Positions 43,831-55,751 of a DNA stretch of 64,000 nt are shown in pieces. A model generated the notes under the pieces. The model was not told the DNA's origin and did no database searches. It saw only the letters and a program-made list of their open reading frames with translations. Each line of letters opens with the position of its first letter. Positions within the stretch are counted from its first letter, which is position 1. The stretch is from Numida meleagris (Eukaryota; Chordata; Aves; Galliformes; Numididae): contig NC_034414.1 of the NCBI RefSeq assembly GCF_002078875.1, positions 9,161,993 to 9,225,992 of the forward strand. Direction: 5' to 3'. The translations under genes were made by a program, and so were the position numbers.

Positions 43831-45519
43831 TATCTTTAAAATGTATGTATTTTTAACTGTGTGCGTGCACGCAGATGGAATAACCATATTATTTTAGGTA
43901 TTGACAAAAGCTTCCACTCATTATAAGTTCATTAGTATTATAAGATGGCATAGCCCATATTTTTGTTGTCTGCTGAAAACAATAGTGTTGGCTGAAGAGA
44001 TGCCAACAGAATGAATACGCAGCACATAGTGTATTTCTGTATTTAACTCGTTCATAAAGGATGTGAATCCAGCATTTGATGGTATTTTCTAGAGATTTTC
44101 ATTTAAATCAGATGTGCGGTACCTCCATGTTATTGCTACAGCGATGGTGAATTTTGGCAGACACTTAGCTGTTATATTTACAGTTTAAAAAGTCATATAC
44201 GTTGACGACAATAGTGAATTCTTTGGAAAACTTGAAGAAATGTTTTTCTAGTTATATACCACACAGCTGGTAAATTATCACCTGAAAAGCAAAAACTTTT
44301 TGTGTTCTTGTAATTTGCAAGTTTATCAAGTTTAATCTTTTGCATGAGACTGGAACTGTACTTACATATTGAATATTTATTTAATACAGTGAATCTCTCA
44401 AATCATTTTACCTTTGAAAAATTTTAGCACTTGTCAGCTTTCTGCTTAATTGATTTCAAAAATAAACATAGATAATCAGCTATTACAAGAGAAAAATATT
44501 GATTTTTGCCTTTGTTTTTCTAAAAGTAGGACATAAGAGATTACTACCTTGCAGTTATTATTGAAGTTTAATGAAAATACTATAACTGAGGATCTAAACT
44601 TCAGTGTTTGCCAAGGGGAAGGAAAAAGAAAAGATTGTTTTGGAGAAGTGTCAGGCTAATTGTAAATATTTGTGAATTTAATTTATGAATTCATTAGTGT
44701 AAACAAAATATAACAAATAAGATCAATTGCAGAGTGAACCATGACTATTAAGTGGTGAGACAACTTTCTGACAAGATGTAATATGTGTAATGTTTGTGCC
44801 AGAGGAGCTTTGTCTGCTCAGAGGCAGGAGGCAGTTGTGCCTCTACTCAGTTGTGGTGCATCAAGAATGATTTCTATTCACACAATAAAAAATTTGCAGT
44901 ATTCTGCACCAGACTGAAAATGCAGCAAATTTGCAGTGCAGTTCACATGCCCTTATTCAGGTAGATCCAGACGTACTGCTGCAAGTGCTGTGTTATGTTG
45001 TCTGGCATCTTTCCAGGCGGATTAACCTGTTTATATACTACTAGCTCTCAGGAATAGCTTGAACTGCATGCTTGAACTACTTCCTGTGTGTTAGAACAGC
45101 ACTGCATTATCACATTCAAGTGTCTCACTGCTCAAATCTGCATCAATATACTGCATTATAACATTGTTCTGTGCTTTTGCATCTCTCTCTTCATGTAGAA
45201 AGCACAAATTGTTTACTATTTTATGTTCTGTGAAAAGGAGAAGGTTCAAGAACTGTAGAAAAATGGTGAATAAGAGTATTTGGTAGTTGACTAAGATGGC
45301 TCAGCAGGATGTCTTACAGTACTAAATCAAAAACTATGATTTTAAATCTCCTTCCAAAACACCATAGAATGAGACTGGTCCTTCTGAAAGCTCCAAATGT
45401 GAATTGTGTGGGAGGAATTTTAAACAGCGTGAGTGTAACATGGATGAATATTTGACTGTTATTTCACTGTACCCCAATCTGCCTTCTCTGAACTCTTCAT
45501 TGCCTTCTGCTGTGCTTCC

Positions 45520-45572
45520 GTATATATATATGCTTTCCCTATATATATATATATATATATGTATTTCCCTAT
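45520..45572. repeat. Compound (TA)n microsatellite
   Basis: Two TA arrays separated by TGCTTTCCC and followed by GTATTTCCCTATAC; the TTTCCCTATA unit is present twice, suggesting duplication of an 11-mer with the array. Confidence 0.9.
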
Positions 45573-46880
45573 ACTTTCAAGAAGATAGGAATAAAACAGA
45601 AAAGCATTTGGAATAAACCCTTCAGGAAGGAAGGTAAGATAGCCTAGGAGAAGATCTATCAGAAATAAAACAATAAATAAATAGTTGGCAACTCAGAAGC
45701 TTGCAAAGACCTTCTTTGTGATTAGTTAGCTGGATACCTTTACTAGCAATGATTTTGGAAGGCTGAGGAACAGGAAAAGAAAAGGATCATGCCAAGATTT
45801 TGTACAGTTTGTATCAGACAATCTGTTTTACTGAAAGGCTGAGCTACGCTGATGTTTCCCTACCACACTTCTACTTCTTTGGTCCATACAGCAAGCTCAG
45901 GGATTACTTCTTTCTTCTCAAAGTGTTTGTGCTACAGAACTCTTCCTAGAAAAAAGAGCAGGAATTTGTTTCAAGAGCATCCAAGCATGTCTCTTCAACT
46001 AGATATGCCAGCCAGTGTATTTTGGGAGCTTGCCTTTTCACTTCTGTAACCAAAGTGGAGGATGAATGCTTCACAGCATTGTGAACTTTGGATTTCCTGG
46101 TGCCATATGAAAATCCCAGAGAGAAGTATTAATATAAAAAAGTTCAAGACTGAAAGAACTGGAGAATACTTTCACAACTGCCAGTTCAAAATTGTTTTAC
46201 AGTTTATCCCATTGTCTTTATTTCTCTCTTACAAGAAACGCATCACCCTTGTTTTGATTTATATTCATAGAAAAACACTTTATTAACATTAAAGGAGCTA
46301 AATTTTAATAGAAGTTTCATAGAAACACCATTCCCACTTACCATACTTGTTAGATTCAACCGCAAAAGCGTGAGATTTATAATAAAGCGTGTATCCATAT
46401 GAATGAAGCTGCTGCACATGCAGTGGAAAGTACAATCTGTAAACTTAAAGCACTTCACAATAAGTTACATGAAACATCTATATTCTCCTATGTTTTCTTA
46501 AATACTTCTATTAGAATGTATATGTTTCACTGATGAATGTTATCTTAGAAGAAGCACTGTACTAAATCAAGCAGCTCTTAAAATGTCTGAATCTCTTGAG
46601 CTTTCCAAGCTTTTCAAAAACATTCTTCCTTGCTCACGCCGATTTGATGTCTTAATCAAGATGGACATTACTCAGCAATGTGGTACGTAACTGTGCCCAA
46701 CATATGTTCTTTAGTTTCCCAAATTTGCTTTAGTTATTCTTTTCTGTGAGCCATTTAAACAACTTTTAGTGACCGTGGTTATATAACTATAAATTTGTTG
46801 TTGGTTTCTTTTTTGCCTTAAGTTTGACTTTTGAATTAAACAACTTCTACAATAGCTTTCATTAAAGTTTTTAAAATTGT

Positions 46881-47472
46881 AGCTACTTTCTGAAACACAG
46901 CAGAACATTTACATTCCGGTCTATTAAGGAGCCGAGAGGTCTGGCTGCAGGATTGGCAGCAAGTGATTTAGGTTTCATCAAATTCACCAGTGCAGCTAAG
47001 GAAATGTCATTTGTGCCTAAGCATGTGCCTAAGGTCTTACTGACTTCCTGAAGATTCACAGCCTTGTAAGAGGCAGAATTACAACAAAAAAAAATCTGCT
47101 TCCAGCAGCTGACACTTGTTTTGTGAATCCAGAAATGGAGCTGCACCAATTAAGCTGTTCCAGAAAACTCCTTCCAGAAGCAGCTGGTCATTGTCATTCT
47201 TGTTGTTCTTTAGTGCAGCTGTATACAGACTGATATCTCTGCCAAAACTGTAGCAAAGTGTCTCGGTATTATCAAGGTTGGTGTAGAAAAGCTGAAGCTA
47301 TCCAGCAACAAGATGTCAAAGACAAATGCACCTCCAAAAGAAACTCCACTTCTTGCAGTTTGTGGGAAAAGCATGACAGACATGTACGTGTATTCCCAGA
47401 AGCACCTGCCAAAAACCTGTGCATGCAATTGGGATGTACATATGTTTGTGTGCTTAACTATATGTTTATGTG

Positions 47473-47512
<40 letters not shown>

Positions 47513-47513
47513 A
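46881..47513 (+). pseudogene. Possible decayed coding sequence, unidentified
   Basis: One plus-strand frame is open from 46881 to 47049 (ending SFVPKHVPKVLLTS) and again from 47214 into the TA repeat at 47472 (containing VAKCLGIIKVGVEKLKLSS). Several stops in the same frame lie between. The two parts have ordinary protein-like composition, unlike most intronic frames here, which are rich in F, I, L and C. No family was recognised, no introns are visible and no poly(A) tail is evident. It may be a degraded processed pseudogene or chance. Confidence 0.2.
47472..47512. repeat. (TA)n microsatellite with one TG interruption
   Basis: About forty bases of alternating T and A, interrupted by a single ATG about midway. 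Likely length-variable. Confidence 0.92.
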
Positions 47514-48059
47514 AATTGACATCAGCTTTCTCTTTGATGATTTTTTCCTGTTGTGCATAATTCTTTCCCTTTATGTATTTATTTAGTTAATCTGGGCGCT
47601 TTTCAGTTCCACACTCTCCTGACAGTTCGCTTCCCATGGACAAAATCCTTAAACTCTCTAATTGTTTTGTTCTTTTGCCCCTTCTATGAGTAGATTTTTA
47701 AATAAGATGAGAATTTTTAGTGTTTTTTATTTAGTACTAGATATTCTTCCCCTTCCTTTCTTCCAAAGCCTTACTTGTTGTTTTCAACTTTTTACTCTTT
47801 ATCTCATATATTTCCTTAAGAAATTTAATATTGTAAGTCTGTTAACTTCTTCTGCCAGTTGATTTTCTTAACAATACTTTTCTTTCCTGATGTCAAGGTA
47901 CTTAATAATATTTCCTCTCATTTTGAGCATCCATTCCATTCAGCTGCAATATTATCTAGTTTACCTCTTCCTTGGAACTTTCTGTACTTTAAAGAGTCTG
48001 CTGATACTTGCAAACAGCAATAAAGCAATATAATTCATTTTGCACCTTTTTCTGAATTT

Positions 48060-48790
48060 CAGAGCATGGTCTTAGTTTGGCAGGTTTAACACAGCACATG
48101 GTTCCAGGTACTGTTCATACATAGCCTATACTTTTGCACAGTTAGCATATCCCGTGTTCAGGACTCTGCACTTGTCTTTGTGAAACTTGGTATGTTCTTG
48201 TCAGTCCCGTTCTCTAGCAGGGTGTGATGCCAGTTAACAGCAGTCTTGCCATTCAACAATTTAGTGCTCCCTCAAATTTGGTGTCATTGGTAAACTTGAT
48301 TAAGACTTATTTCATGCCATTTTCCACTTCGTTAATGTAAACATTAGGCAGTATTTGCCACAATATCAACCCCTGAGAACATGACTCATAACTAGATCTC
48401 CTGTTCAACTTTAAACCATTGATCACTGTCTTTTCAGTGGCGGTCCAGTCAGTTGTCCACTCATCCATGTGAAACATCTCTCCTCAACATGGCTACTATA
48501 CCAAAGGAGCCCATGTCAACAGCCCTGCTAAAGCCAGCATAGCATACTGTGCACCACTCAGCTACAGAGCTTGTTATTTCATCAAAGATGTTGATTGAGC
48601 TGTTTTCCCCCGGTCAGCATGTGCTTTCTGTTCTCAATCAATTGCTTGTTCATGTATCTGAAAATGCCTTCTATGAGGACTGGCTCTCTAAGGTGAGATA
48701 GTTCAGTCTAGACCTCCTGAACCTTTTCCTTGCCTTTATGAACGTCTTGCCCAACATTTTCGTTTCTGTTTCCCCAGAAAATCAATCATA
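48060..48790 (-). mobile_element. Old CR1 fragment, internal region, antisense
   Basis: On the plus strand the order CTGCACTTGTCTTTGTGAAA, TTTGGTGTCATTGGTAAACT, CCCCTGAGAACATGACTCAT, ACCATTGATCACTGTC and CCACTCAGCTACAGAGCTTG follows the inverted avian CR1 body over about 700 bases. Many substitutions and small gaps mark it as an old copy; it would encode part of the reverse transcriptase on the minus strand, but no frame is intact. Confidence 0.8.
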
Positions 48791-48984
48791 ATTGACAAAG
48801 TACCTATAAGAAACTTCAGAGTTTGGAAGTTCTCTTTTCTACAGTAATATTAGTGAGGGTTTTTAGCATAATTAAAAATTGTTGTACCGTCAGAAACAGT
48901 CTCCTTTATAGTTTTTCTTTCTGAGTATCTAAACTTTTATGCACTAGGAAAGGTTTCATCTTGATAGAAGAAATTTTTTTTTTT

Positions 48985-49100
48985 CATTAAGAGCAATCAA
49001 TTACTGGAACAGCCTCCCCAGGGACATGGTAGAATCCCTGTCTCTGGAGGTTTATGAGATACAACTAGACAGGGAGCTAGGGTGGATGACAGGGTTCTAG
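48985..49100 (+). mobile_element. CR1 fragment near 3' end, sense
   Basis: ATTACTGGAACAGCCTCCCC, AGGGACATGGTAGAATCCCT and GTCTCTGGAGGTTTATGAGA match the CR1 3' region. It stops before a tail is reached. Confidence 0.85.
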
Positions 49101-52100
49101 CATTATATGCTATTTAATGGAAAATTTTCAGTGACTACTACTTCCAACTTTCATTTGTTCAACCACTGTTCAATCTCTTTATAGTTAAACAGACCCAGAG
49201 TCTTTTAGTAGATCCGTTGTTTTAGATGACTGTCGACTCTTTGCATTTCATAACATAGCTATAAGATTCCTCTTTCATCCAAACAGTATTTTTCTAAAAT
49301 GAAAAACTGATTTCTCAATGAATCACTTTTTATACCCATAGAAATCTAATACTAAAAGGGTGTTAATCCATACTAGTTTTTAAAATGTATATATATAAAT
49401 ATGCACTAATGATGTGTGATGCATTTTTATTGCAAGTGTTAAAATTAGAAAATCCCATGAAGCTTAACAAAGAAGAATAAAATGAAAGAATGTGAACTTA
49501 CATACGTATTTGAAAGTTTGTGACTTTGCTAATGAGTTGTTAGAGATGCTGCTGTGCACCAAATGAATGCTAGAATGCATAGATATGTGTAGCATGTGTT
49601 TATGAACCAATTCACTAAGAGATAATTGGACTACACTGGAATATTGCACCTATTTTAATAGTTTTTCCAATGTTTTAAACTTCTTTTTTTGTTTGTTTAC
49701 TAGCTCAATTAACCAGGCTGTCTGTGAAGTGTTTTATGAAGTATCCAGTATTTAGGTTTTGCAGTCTGCTGGGACATTAGACATGTACTGCAGTCTGTAA
49801 ATGTATTGTGAATTAATCACCCTTTTCCAACTGAATATTTAATGAATATTGATCACTTTTCAGTCGTGAATTACAATGCACTGTATCATTTGAGTGTTAT
49901 TTGTCAAATACTTTTTACAAATTACTATGCAGGACCTTTTATCACAGCTGGTGTAGTTTAAGGTTTGGACAGAGTCACTGTGAATGAAGCCCTGCTGTGA
50001 AATAAAAGTCAAAAGGCATCTTGGCATCCCAACCATTTCCTTGGGAGAAGATTACAGCCTGAGTATGTTGAACTTTATTGCCATGGGCCTCATGACAGTA
50101 TTCAGAAACATGCATGGCATTTCTGTTAAAGAAACTCAGATGTGCTTAGACGCAAGGGATGGCATTCTTGTGTTTATCAGTATCTTAAAAAAGAAAAGAA
50201 AAAAGTAATGCTTTTTTATTCTTCTAGGGTACGGTAAAAATTTTGTGAAGAATGCGTAATTTATGCACATAAAAATTGAGGTTCCTGATTTCCTAAACAT
50301 AATTTGTTGCAAGAAAGAGGAAATTACTAGTCTGAATCCTAGACAGAAATGTATTTGTTGAGAAAGAGGTGGGGGCACGGAGAGAAAAACTCGACAAGTC
50401 TTTGAGTAAAATGTTGTTGCCTGTGTTGGCTTGCTGGGAGATCAAAAGTGCGATGCAGTTGTGTGGAGAAAATGTGCTGCACTGATAACTTCTGAATATA
50501 CAGAATAAAGCAAAAGGAAACATTTAGAAAATCAATGAAAAATGATATGGTCATGTGCTTCCATCTGAATTGTATCAATTAAATTCTGTCTTTTGTATGT
50601 GATGAGGGTGGACAAACCTATGAGATTCAGGGTCAGGTAAAGCCAAATATGAAGTTATTGGTGAAATAAAATCCTTCCAATATGGAACGGGATCTCCTGC
50701 TTCCCTGAAAGGCAGGTTTACAACATTTTGCATCTTATTGCTGACATCTGAGGTTTCCTAATGAAAGTGGTTCTTATGGAGGCTCATGGTCAGGCAGAAA
50801 GACCACATGGTCTAAACAAATTGGCGAGGTTTCTTCTAGGTTGGCTGCCATTCCTTTGTCACCAGCTTTGGCACTTGTAGTAACGTACAGCAATCTCACT
50901 GTCATGTAATGACCATAGAAAGTGAAGAAAATGTTACATCTGGCATAATTCAGAGCACAGGTAAAGTCAAAGTCTGTCTAGTATGGGCTTCCTCTCAAAA
51001 TGCTGCTGTCGCGCAATAACTTGGTAGCAATCTGAGAAATTCATCTTCAAAAGCTCACAGCATGATTGTAGTGAATGTTAAACCTGGAAACAAGAGATAG
51101 TAAGAGATTACATTTTTGTTTTTATCTATCAAGAATCACTGCAACAGTACATAAGTAGAACAAAAGTTAAATTAAAAACTTGAAGTAGTGAGTAACAAAT
51201 GTAAAATGTTCTACAGTCATTTATGAAGGTAGATGTGATTTTGTGAGTTAATAGTTTTGAAATAGCGTAAATCTTTATCAAAGTGTGAAGCTTTAAAAGT
51301 AATGAGAATTAAATACTCAGCAACTGATAATGTGTGATAGTATCTTCCATGTTTCTTGTGTATTTTCATGGTTCTGTTGATAGATTAGTCTACAGGTAAT
51401 CAGCTATATGGGTCTTCCAAGTATGTCTTCATATCCTGTCTCTCAAGTCCCAGAAGAATTGTGTCTAGTTTAAAAAAAAACTTCAGTAAAGTTGGATTTC
51501 ACCTTTGGTGACAAGAAGAAATTTTGATCCCATTATAAAGAAGCGGTAGTTAGCAGTGATGCTAATTTTACTAGGCAAACTGCATATGAATGCCAGAAAG
51601 CAACTGCACACTGATTTTCATTGAAAAGACAATTTTGCTTATTTCAGTAAGAAAATTTTATCCCAAATGTCAGAAAAATTGGATTCCAGAGTTTCTTTTG
51701 AAGTTAATTATAAGCTGTTAGTAATAAGTTAGTAATAAGTAATGTAATCAATTAGTGTCGTACTTACATTTATTTCAGCAAATTCTGAGTATTGCTCCAG
51801 AGGATGGATTTGGCTGTAGAGTTAAATCTTGCAGATTAAATACTTCTAAAATTAACACCCGTTCCAAATACAACTATTTTTTGTCTGGTTTCATTCAAGG
51901 CGACGTATAATTGCATTAGATGTAATGAGTACAATGTAAAACTGGTAGTTTGTTTACTTGGATTTTTAACTCTGCTGAGACTGAATATAAAGAATGTTGG
52001 TCATAAGATAGATCAACATGGAATAGGTATTTCTTTTGAAATCCTGTAGTGTTTTAGGTGCTTCTTTCAAACCAGAATGAGACTTGGCAATAATCTGTAT

Positions 52101-55100
52101 TTGAGTGAAAGTCTTGCTTTTTTCTATCAAGGAAAGTAAGAGATTATGGTAGATTATGTCTGTAATTGCACCGTGGGTATTTCTGAGGTGCTAGAATGTC
52201 TTTTCTCTCGTTGTTTGATATATTTGGATGGGTTTTATGTTTGGCTTTGATAACAGCCTGCCACTTTTTGCAGTTTGATTACATCAACATTGCATTTATG
52301 TATAGATACGTAAGTTACTCAGTTCATGTAAAGAAAAGAAAAAATGATTTATGTAAAATCAGCTCATTAAAATTAAATTTTAATTTTGAATTCAGTTGGA
52401 GTTCTATGTGGTGACTCCCTACTCCTTTAGTTGACCAATTTCTTTTTTTAATTGCTTTGGGTTTGATAGTCAGAAGTATTTCCATAATATGAATGGTATT
52501 AATAATAAAAAGAATAGAATTCAGTAAAAATCTGCCTTCATAGTATATTCATAATAACAAAAATTCAAGCACCAATGAGATCATCTGGAAATTTGAAATG
52601 GGTATTTCACCTGTACTTTTTAGCTAATGTAATTACTGTGCACATAGTTAGCAATGTTACACGTGCTACGTTAGCAAGTCTTATCTTAGCACTTACAGCA
52701 GATTGTACTAGCAAAAAGCCCCACACATGGTCAAGAGCTGCCATGTTTAGCTTATTAGGTTGAAAGCATTCGCTGCATGTTCAGTTCATGTGATAGGCTT
52801 GTGAATTATTCCATTTATTTATAGTGCTGTTGAATGTAAATCAGAATTGGGTCCTAAGTTTTCAGCATACTCAGATTGCTATGGGTTATTAAAAATGTGG
52901 TGTCCATTTGAAAAGCTCATTGTCCAAAGCAGCATACAGTTTAATACAGACATGTTCCTTACCAACTAGCACTTAATGAGAGAGATTTTCAAGATGGTTA
53001 TATAGGGAAAATAGTACTTGAGTGGGAAACTTCAAATGTTATCAGGTATTTAATATGTCTCTCCCAGATTTTTATCATGTGACTAAGGGAAGGCAGAAAT
53101 GTCTAAATATCAGTTATTATTTTCTGTGACCTTTTCAGCAAAGAGTGTAAGCCTGTGCCTATCACTGTTTTTCTCCCTTGAACTTGCTCTTGTAGCCAGT
53201 GGACATCAGCAGATGCTTAAAGGAGTTGCTGAATCCAGGCTTGCACCTCAGGAAAAAACCTTACCTGGGGTGGCTTTTTTTTGCTGTTCATTGCTAGGAT
53301 CAGACTGTGGAGGGATTCTCAATTTGATGATGACAAACTACCTTTTCTAAATAAGAGTTCAGGTCGGTACTTGTTCTGAAATCAAGGAAGAGCTGTCTCT
53401 CCTTTCCAGTACTGGAGGCCTGAGCCATCCACATGATTCCAAAAGCCTCTGGTGCCTCGCTAGGTGCCAGCAAGCCCATGCATCTAAGCAGCCTAAATCT
53501 GCAGCTTCCTAGCTGTCATTTCTTAGTATCTAACCACAACTGTTTTACTTCATACTTAGCTGAGTAGAACATCAAATCAAATATATTATCAAGGTAAGTA
53601 GTATGAGGAAAAATAACTTTTAAAATAATTTTTGAATTCAGTTTAGCCAAAGTACTTTTAGCGTATCTGAATTACTCTAAAACTTCCAGTCTGCTGCAGA
53701 GTTCATTGACTACTTATCAAAGAAATACGTGATCAGTATTGTCAAAATATGTGCCAGATCTTCACCCCACTTAGATGTGGATTCAAAGCACTTTGCACGT
53801 GCCAGTCCAAATGATGGAAGTCCAAATTTCGTTGTCATAAGGCATTGTTTCTAAAAAATACATTGTTGAGAATATTTGTTCCTCTCCATCACTACCCTTT
53901 GTGTTTCAACTTTATTGTGTTGCAGTGTAAGAAAACAGCTCTAATTATTTTTATATTTGATTTGCATACTTCTGTAAGAGATATTTTTCACGACTGGTAA
54001 AGACATTGTTATATGTAAAGCAGCTGCATTTCTTTGTTTCAACTGCCAAAATTCATTAAATACAATACATATATGACATTTCCAGTACTTTGGTTTGCAT
54101 GTAAATTGAGAGGCTACGATTTCACTATAACAGCTCCGTTAGCTCTTGTGTTCTGTCACGCTACTAGAAGGAAGATAAATAGTTGGTTAATTTCACTATT
54201 CTCAAAACAGCAGTATTGTACTTCATTCCAAACTGAGATCATTTTACAGGTTTTGTCACATGCTACAGAGGAAAATATATGTAGATAATACCTCCATACT
54301 ACAAGTCCAGGGGGTACTGCTGACAGAGAGTATGTAGAGAATTTCATACTTGCAAGAAGGAATGGAAAAATAATACATGATGTTGTTTATGTGGTGGTGA
54401 TATATATCTCTGAGACATATGTTAGCTCTTGGAATATTGGATGCTCTTTAGGTGAAGATGCATTGCTCAGTTTTAATAAAAATATTTTTATGTATATTTT
54501 GGGTAAAAGCCAAAACTCTTACAAATAATTTGAGCTAAAGGATTAAGTGGATATCTTGAAACAATCAGGAGGGATTGTTTGGTAACTGGTTATGGACAAG
54601 CACGTACAGAAATAAGGTAATGTATTTCCTTAGAAACTGTGGAGTATTTCTGAATGTTGTAAAGTCGTATTTTAAATTTGGCATTTTAATTCTAATTCTA
54701 ACATGAAAACTCTGGCAGGAGAGCCCTTGTGACATTTCAATTTTGTAATTTGATCAGGTGTTACATAGAATTAATAGAATTAATGTTGTTTTCTCATTCA
54801 TCATTCAGTGGCACAGTGGTGCTACATTTGTCTAGTAAGAGTATGTGTGTTGTGTTTCTCAGGGTAGGCAGAGAACTAATTAAGAAAAATCGAGTAAAGA
54901 TAAAAAAAAAGAAAGTAGTACATTTTTTTAACTCACTGAACATTTTTGTTCTGTTTTTAAAGTCTTGAAAAATCAAATAGTTTGTTTTTCAAAATATTAG
55001 GTTACATTCCAAATCTAGTTTCTTAAAAGACTTCTGCAGTAAAATCAGTATTTTTATCAGTGCAATTACTAGTTGATTTACTTTGGCTTAACATTTTCAG

Positions 55101-55510
55101 CCTAGAGAGGCACGAATGACACACTTGGCTGTTGAGTGAGGCATTCTGAGATGGGAAGAGGGTGGATTTTCATCTTCTTTTAAAGTTAACCTTAAACCAA
55201 GCTTCTGTAGAGGCTGTAGAGGTGATTATTTCATATTAAATAAATGTTCATTTCTTTATGTAAACTTCCTGAAAGTACATTCTTTGGTCATCACACCACT
55301 TCCATTTTACAAAATGTCCAGATTTGCTGTGTACCTAAATGGAAGCAAGTTACATTTTTATTGTTTCCTAAATGAATAATACATTTATACATAAATTTTG
55401 TTGGTGAACCTGTATTTTAGGCATAGGAATGGAGAAGACTGCTAATAAATTCCTTAAATTTGAAAAATCTTGGCAATAGCCATCTAGCACAAATTGAGGC
55501 ACAATATGTA

Positions 55511-55536
55511 TGTGTACACACACACACCCACACCCC
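55511..55536. repeat. (CA)n short microsatellite
   Basis: TGTGTACACACACACACACC followed by CACACCCC, about 170 bases before the acceptor of exon K. CA repeats near splice sites can bind hnRNP L, so a splicing effect is conceivable but not shown. Confidence 0.85.
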
Positions 55537-55682
55537 TATATTTGTCTTATGTTATATCAAGAGATCACAATATGCATTACATCTAAGAAAGAAAGAGGGA
55601 CTTCATAAGGCTGAAATGAAATTATATTACACATGAGATTGAGAATGATTTTGCTTAATTTCTTCATATGTTTCTCTTGAAG

Positions 55683-55751
55683 GATTGTTCATCATCAGAA
55701 GAATATAGTGTTGCTGCAGCCTTGCTACCCCTGACAACTGCTTTCTATAGG
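55683..55751 (+). CDS. SBF2: SBF2 coding exon K (short isolated exon)
   Basis: 69 bases, 23 codons, phase 0 at both ends. It encodes [20 protein letters not shown], then FYR. The D-C-S-S-x-E-E-Y start and AALLPLT.AFYR end match the SBF2 segment that continues, in the full protein, with KLAPGVSQFAY in the next exon, which is not in the window. Acceptor is TTTCTCTTGAAG and donor GTGAGT. It is isolated by 21.4 kb upstream and more than 8.2 kb downstream. Confidence 0.97.

Larger units (their letters stand above)
34286..55682 (+). other. SBF2: Large SBF2 intron J-K (21.4 kb)
   Basis: The longest complete intron in the window, GTACAG donor and GTTTCTCTTGAAG acceptor. No gene is recognisable on either strand. 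Identified content: antisense CR1 pieces (42943-43090, 43670-43830, 48060-48790), a sense CR1 end (48985-49100), TA microsatellites (45520-45572, 47472-47512), an A run at 36269-36285, a CAAC/CAA tract at 42253-42297, a GC/CpG patch at 38395-38545, and an unexplained open stretch at 46881-47513. The remaining sequence is AT-rich and unique by eye. Two sites at 34821-34840 and 40700-40730 place an acceptor directly before a donor. Confidence 0.88.
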
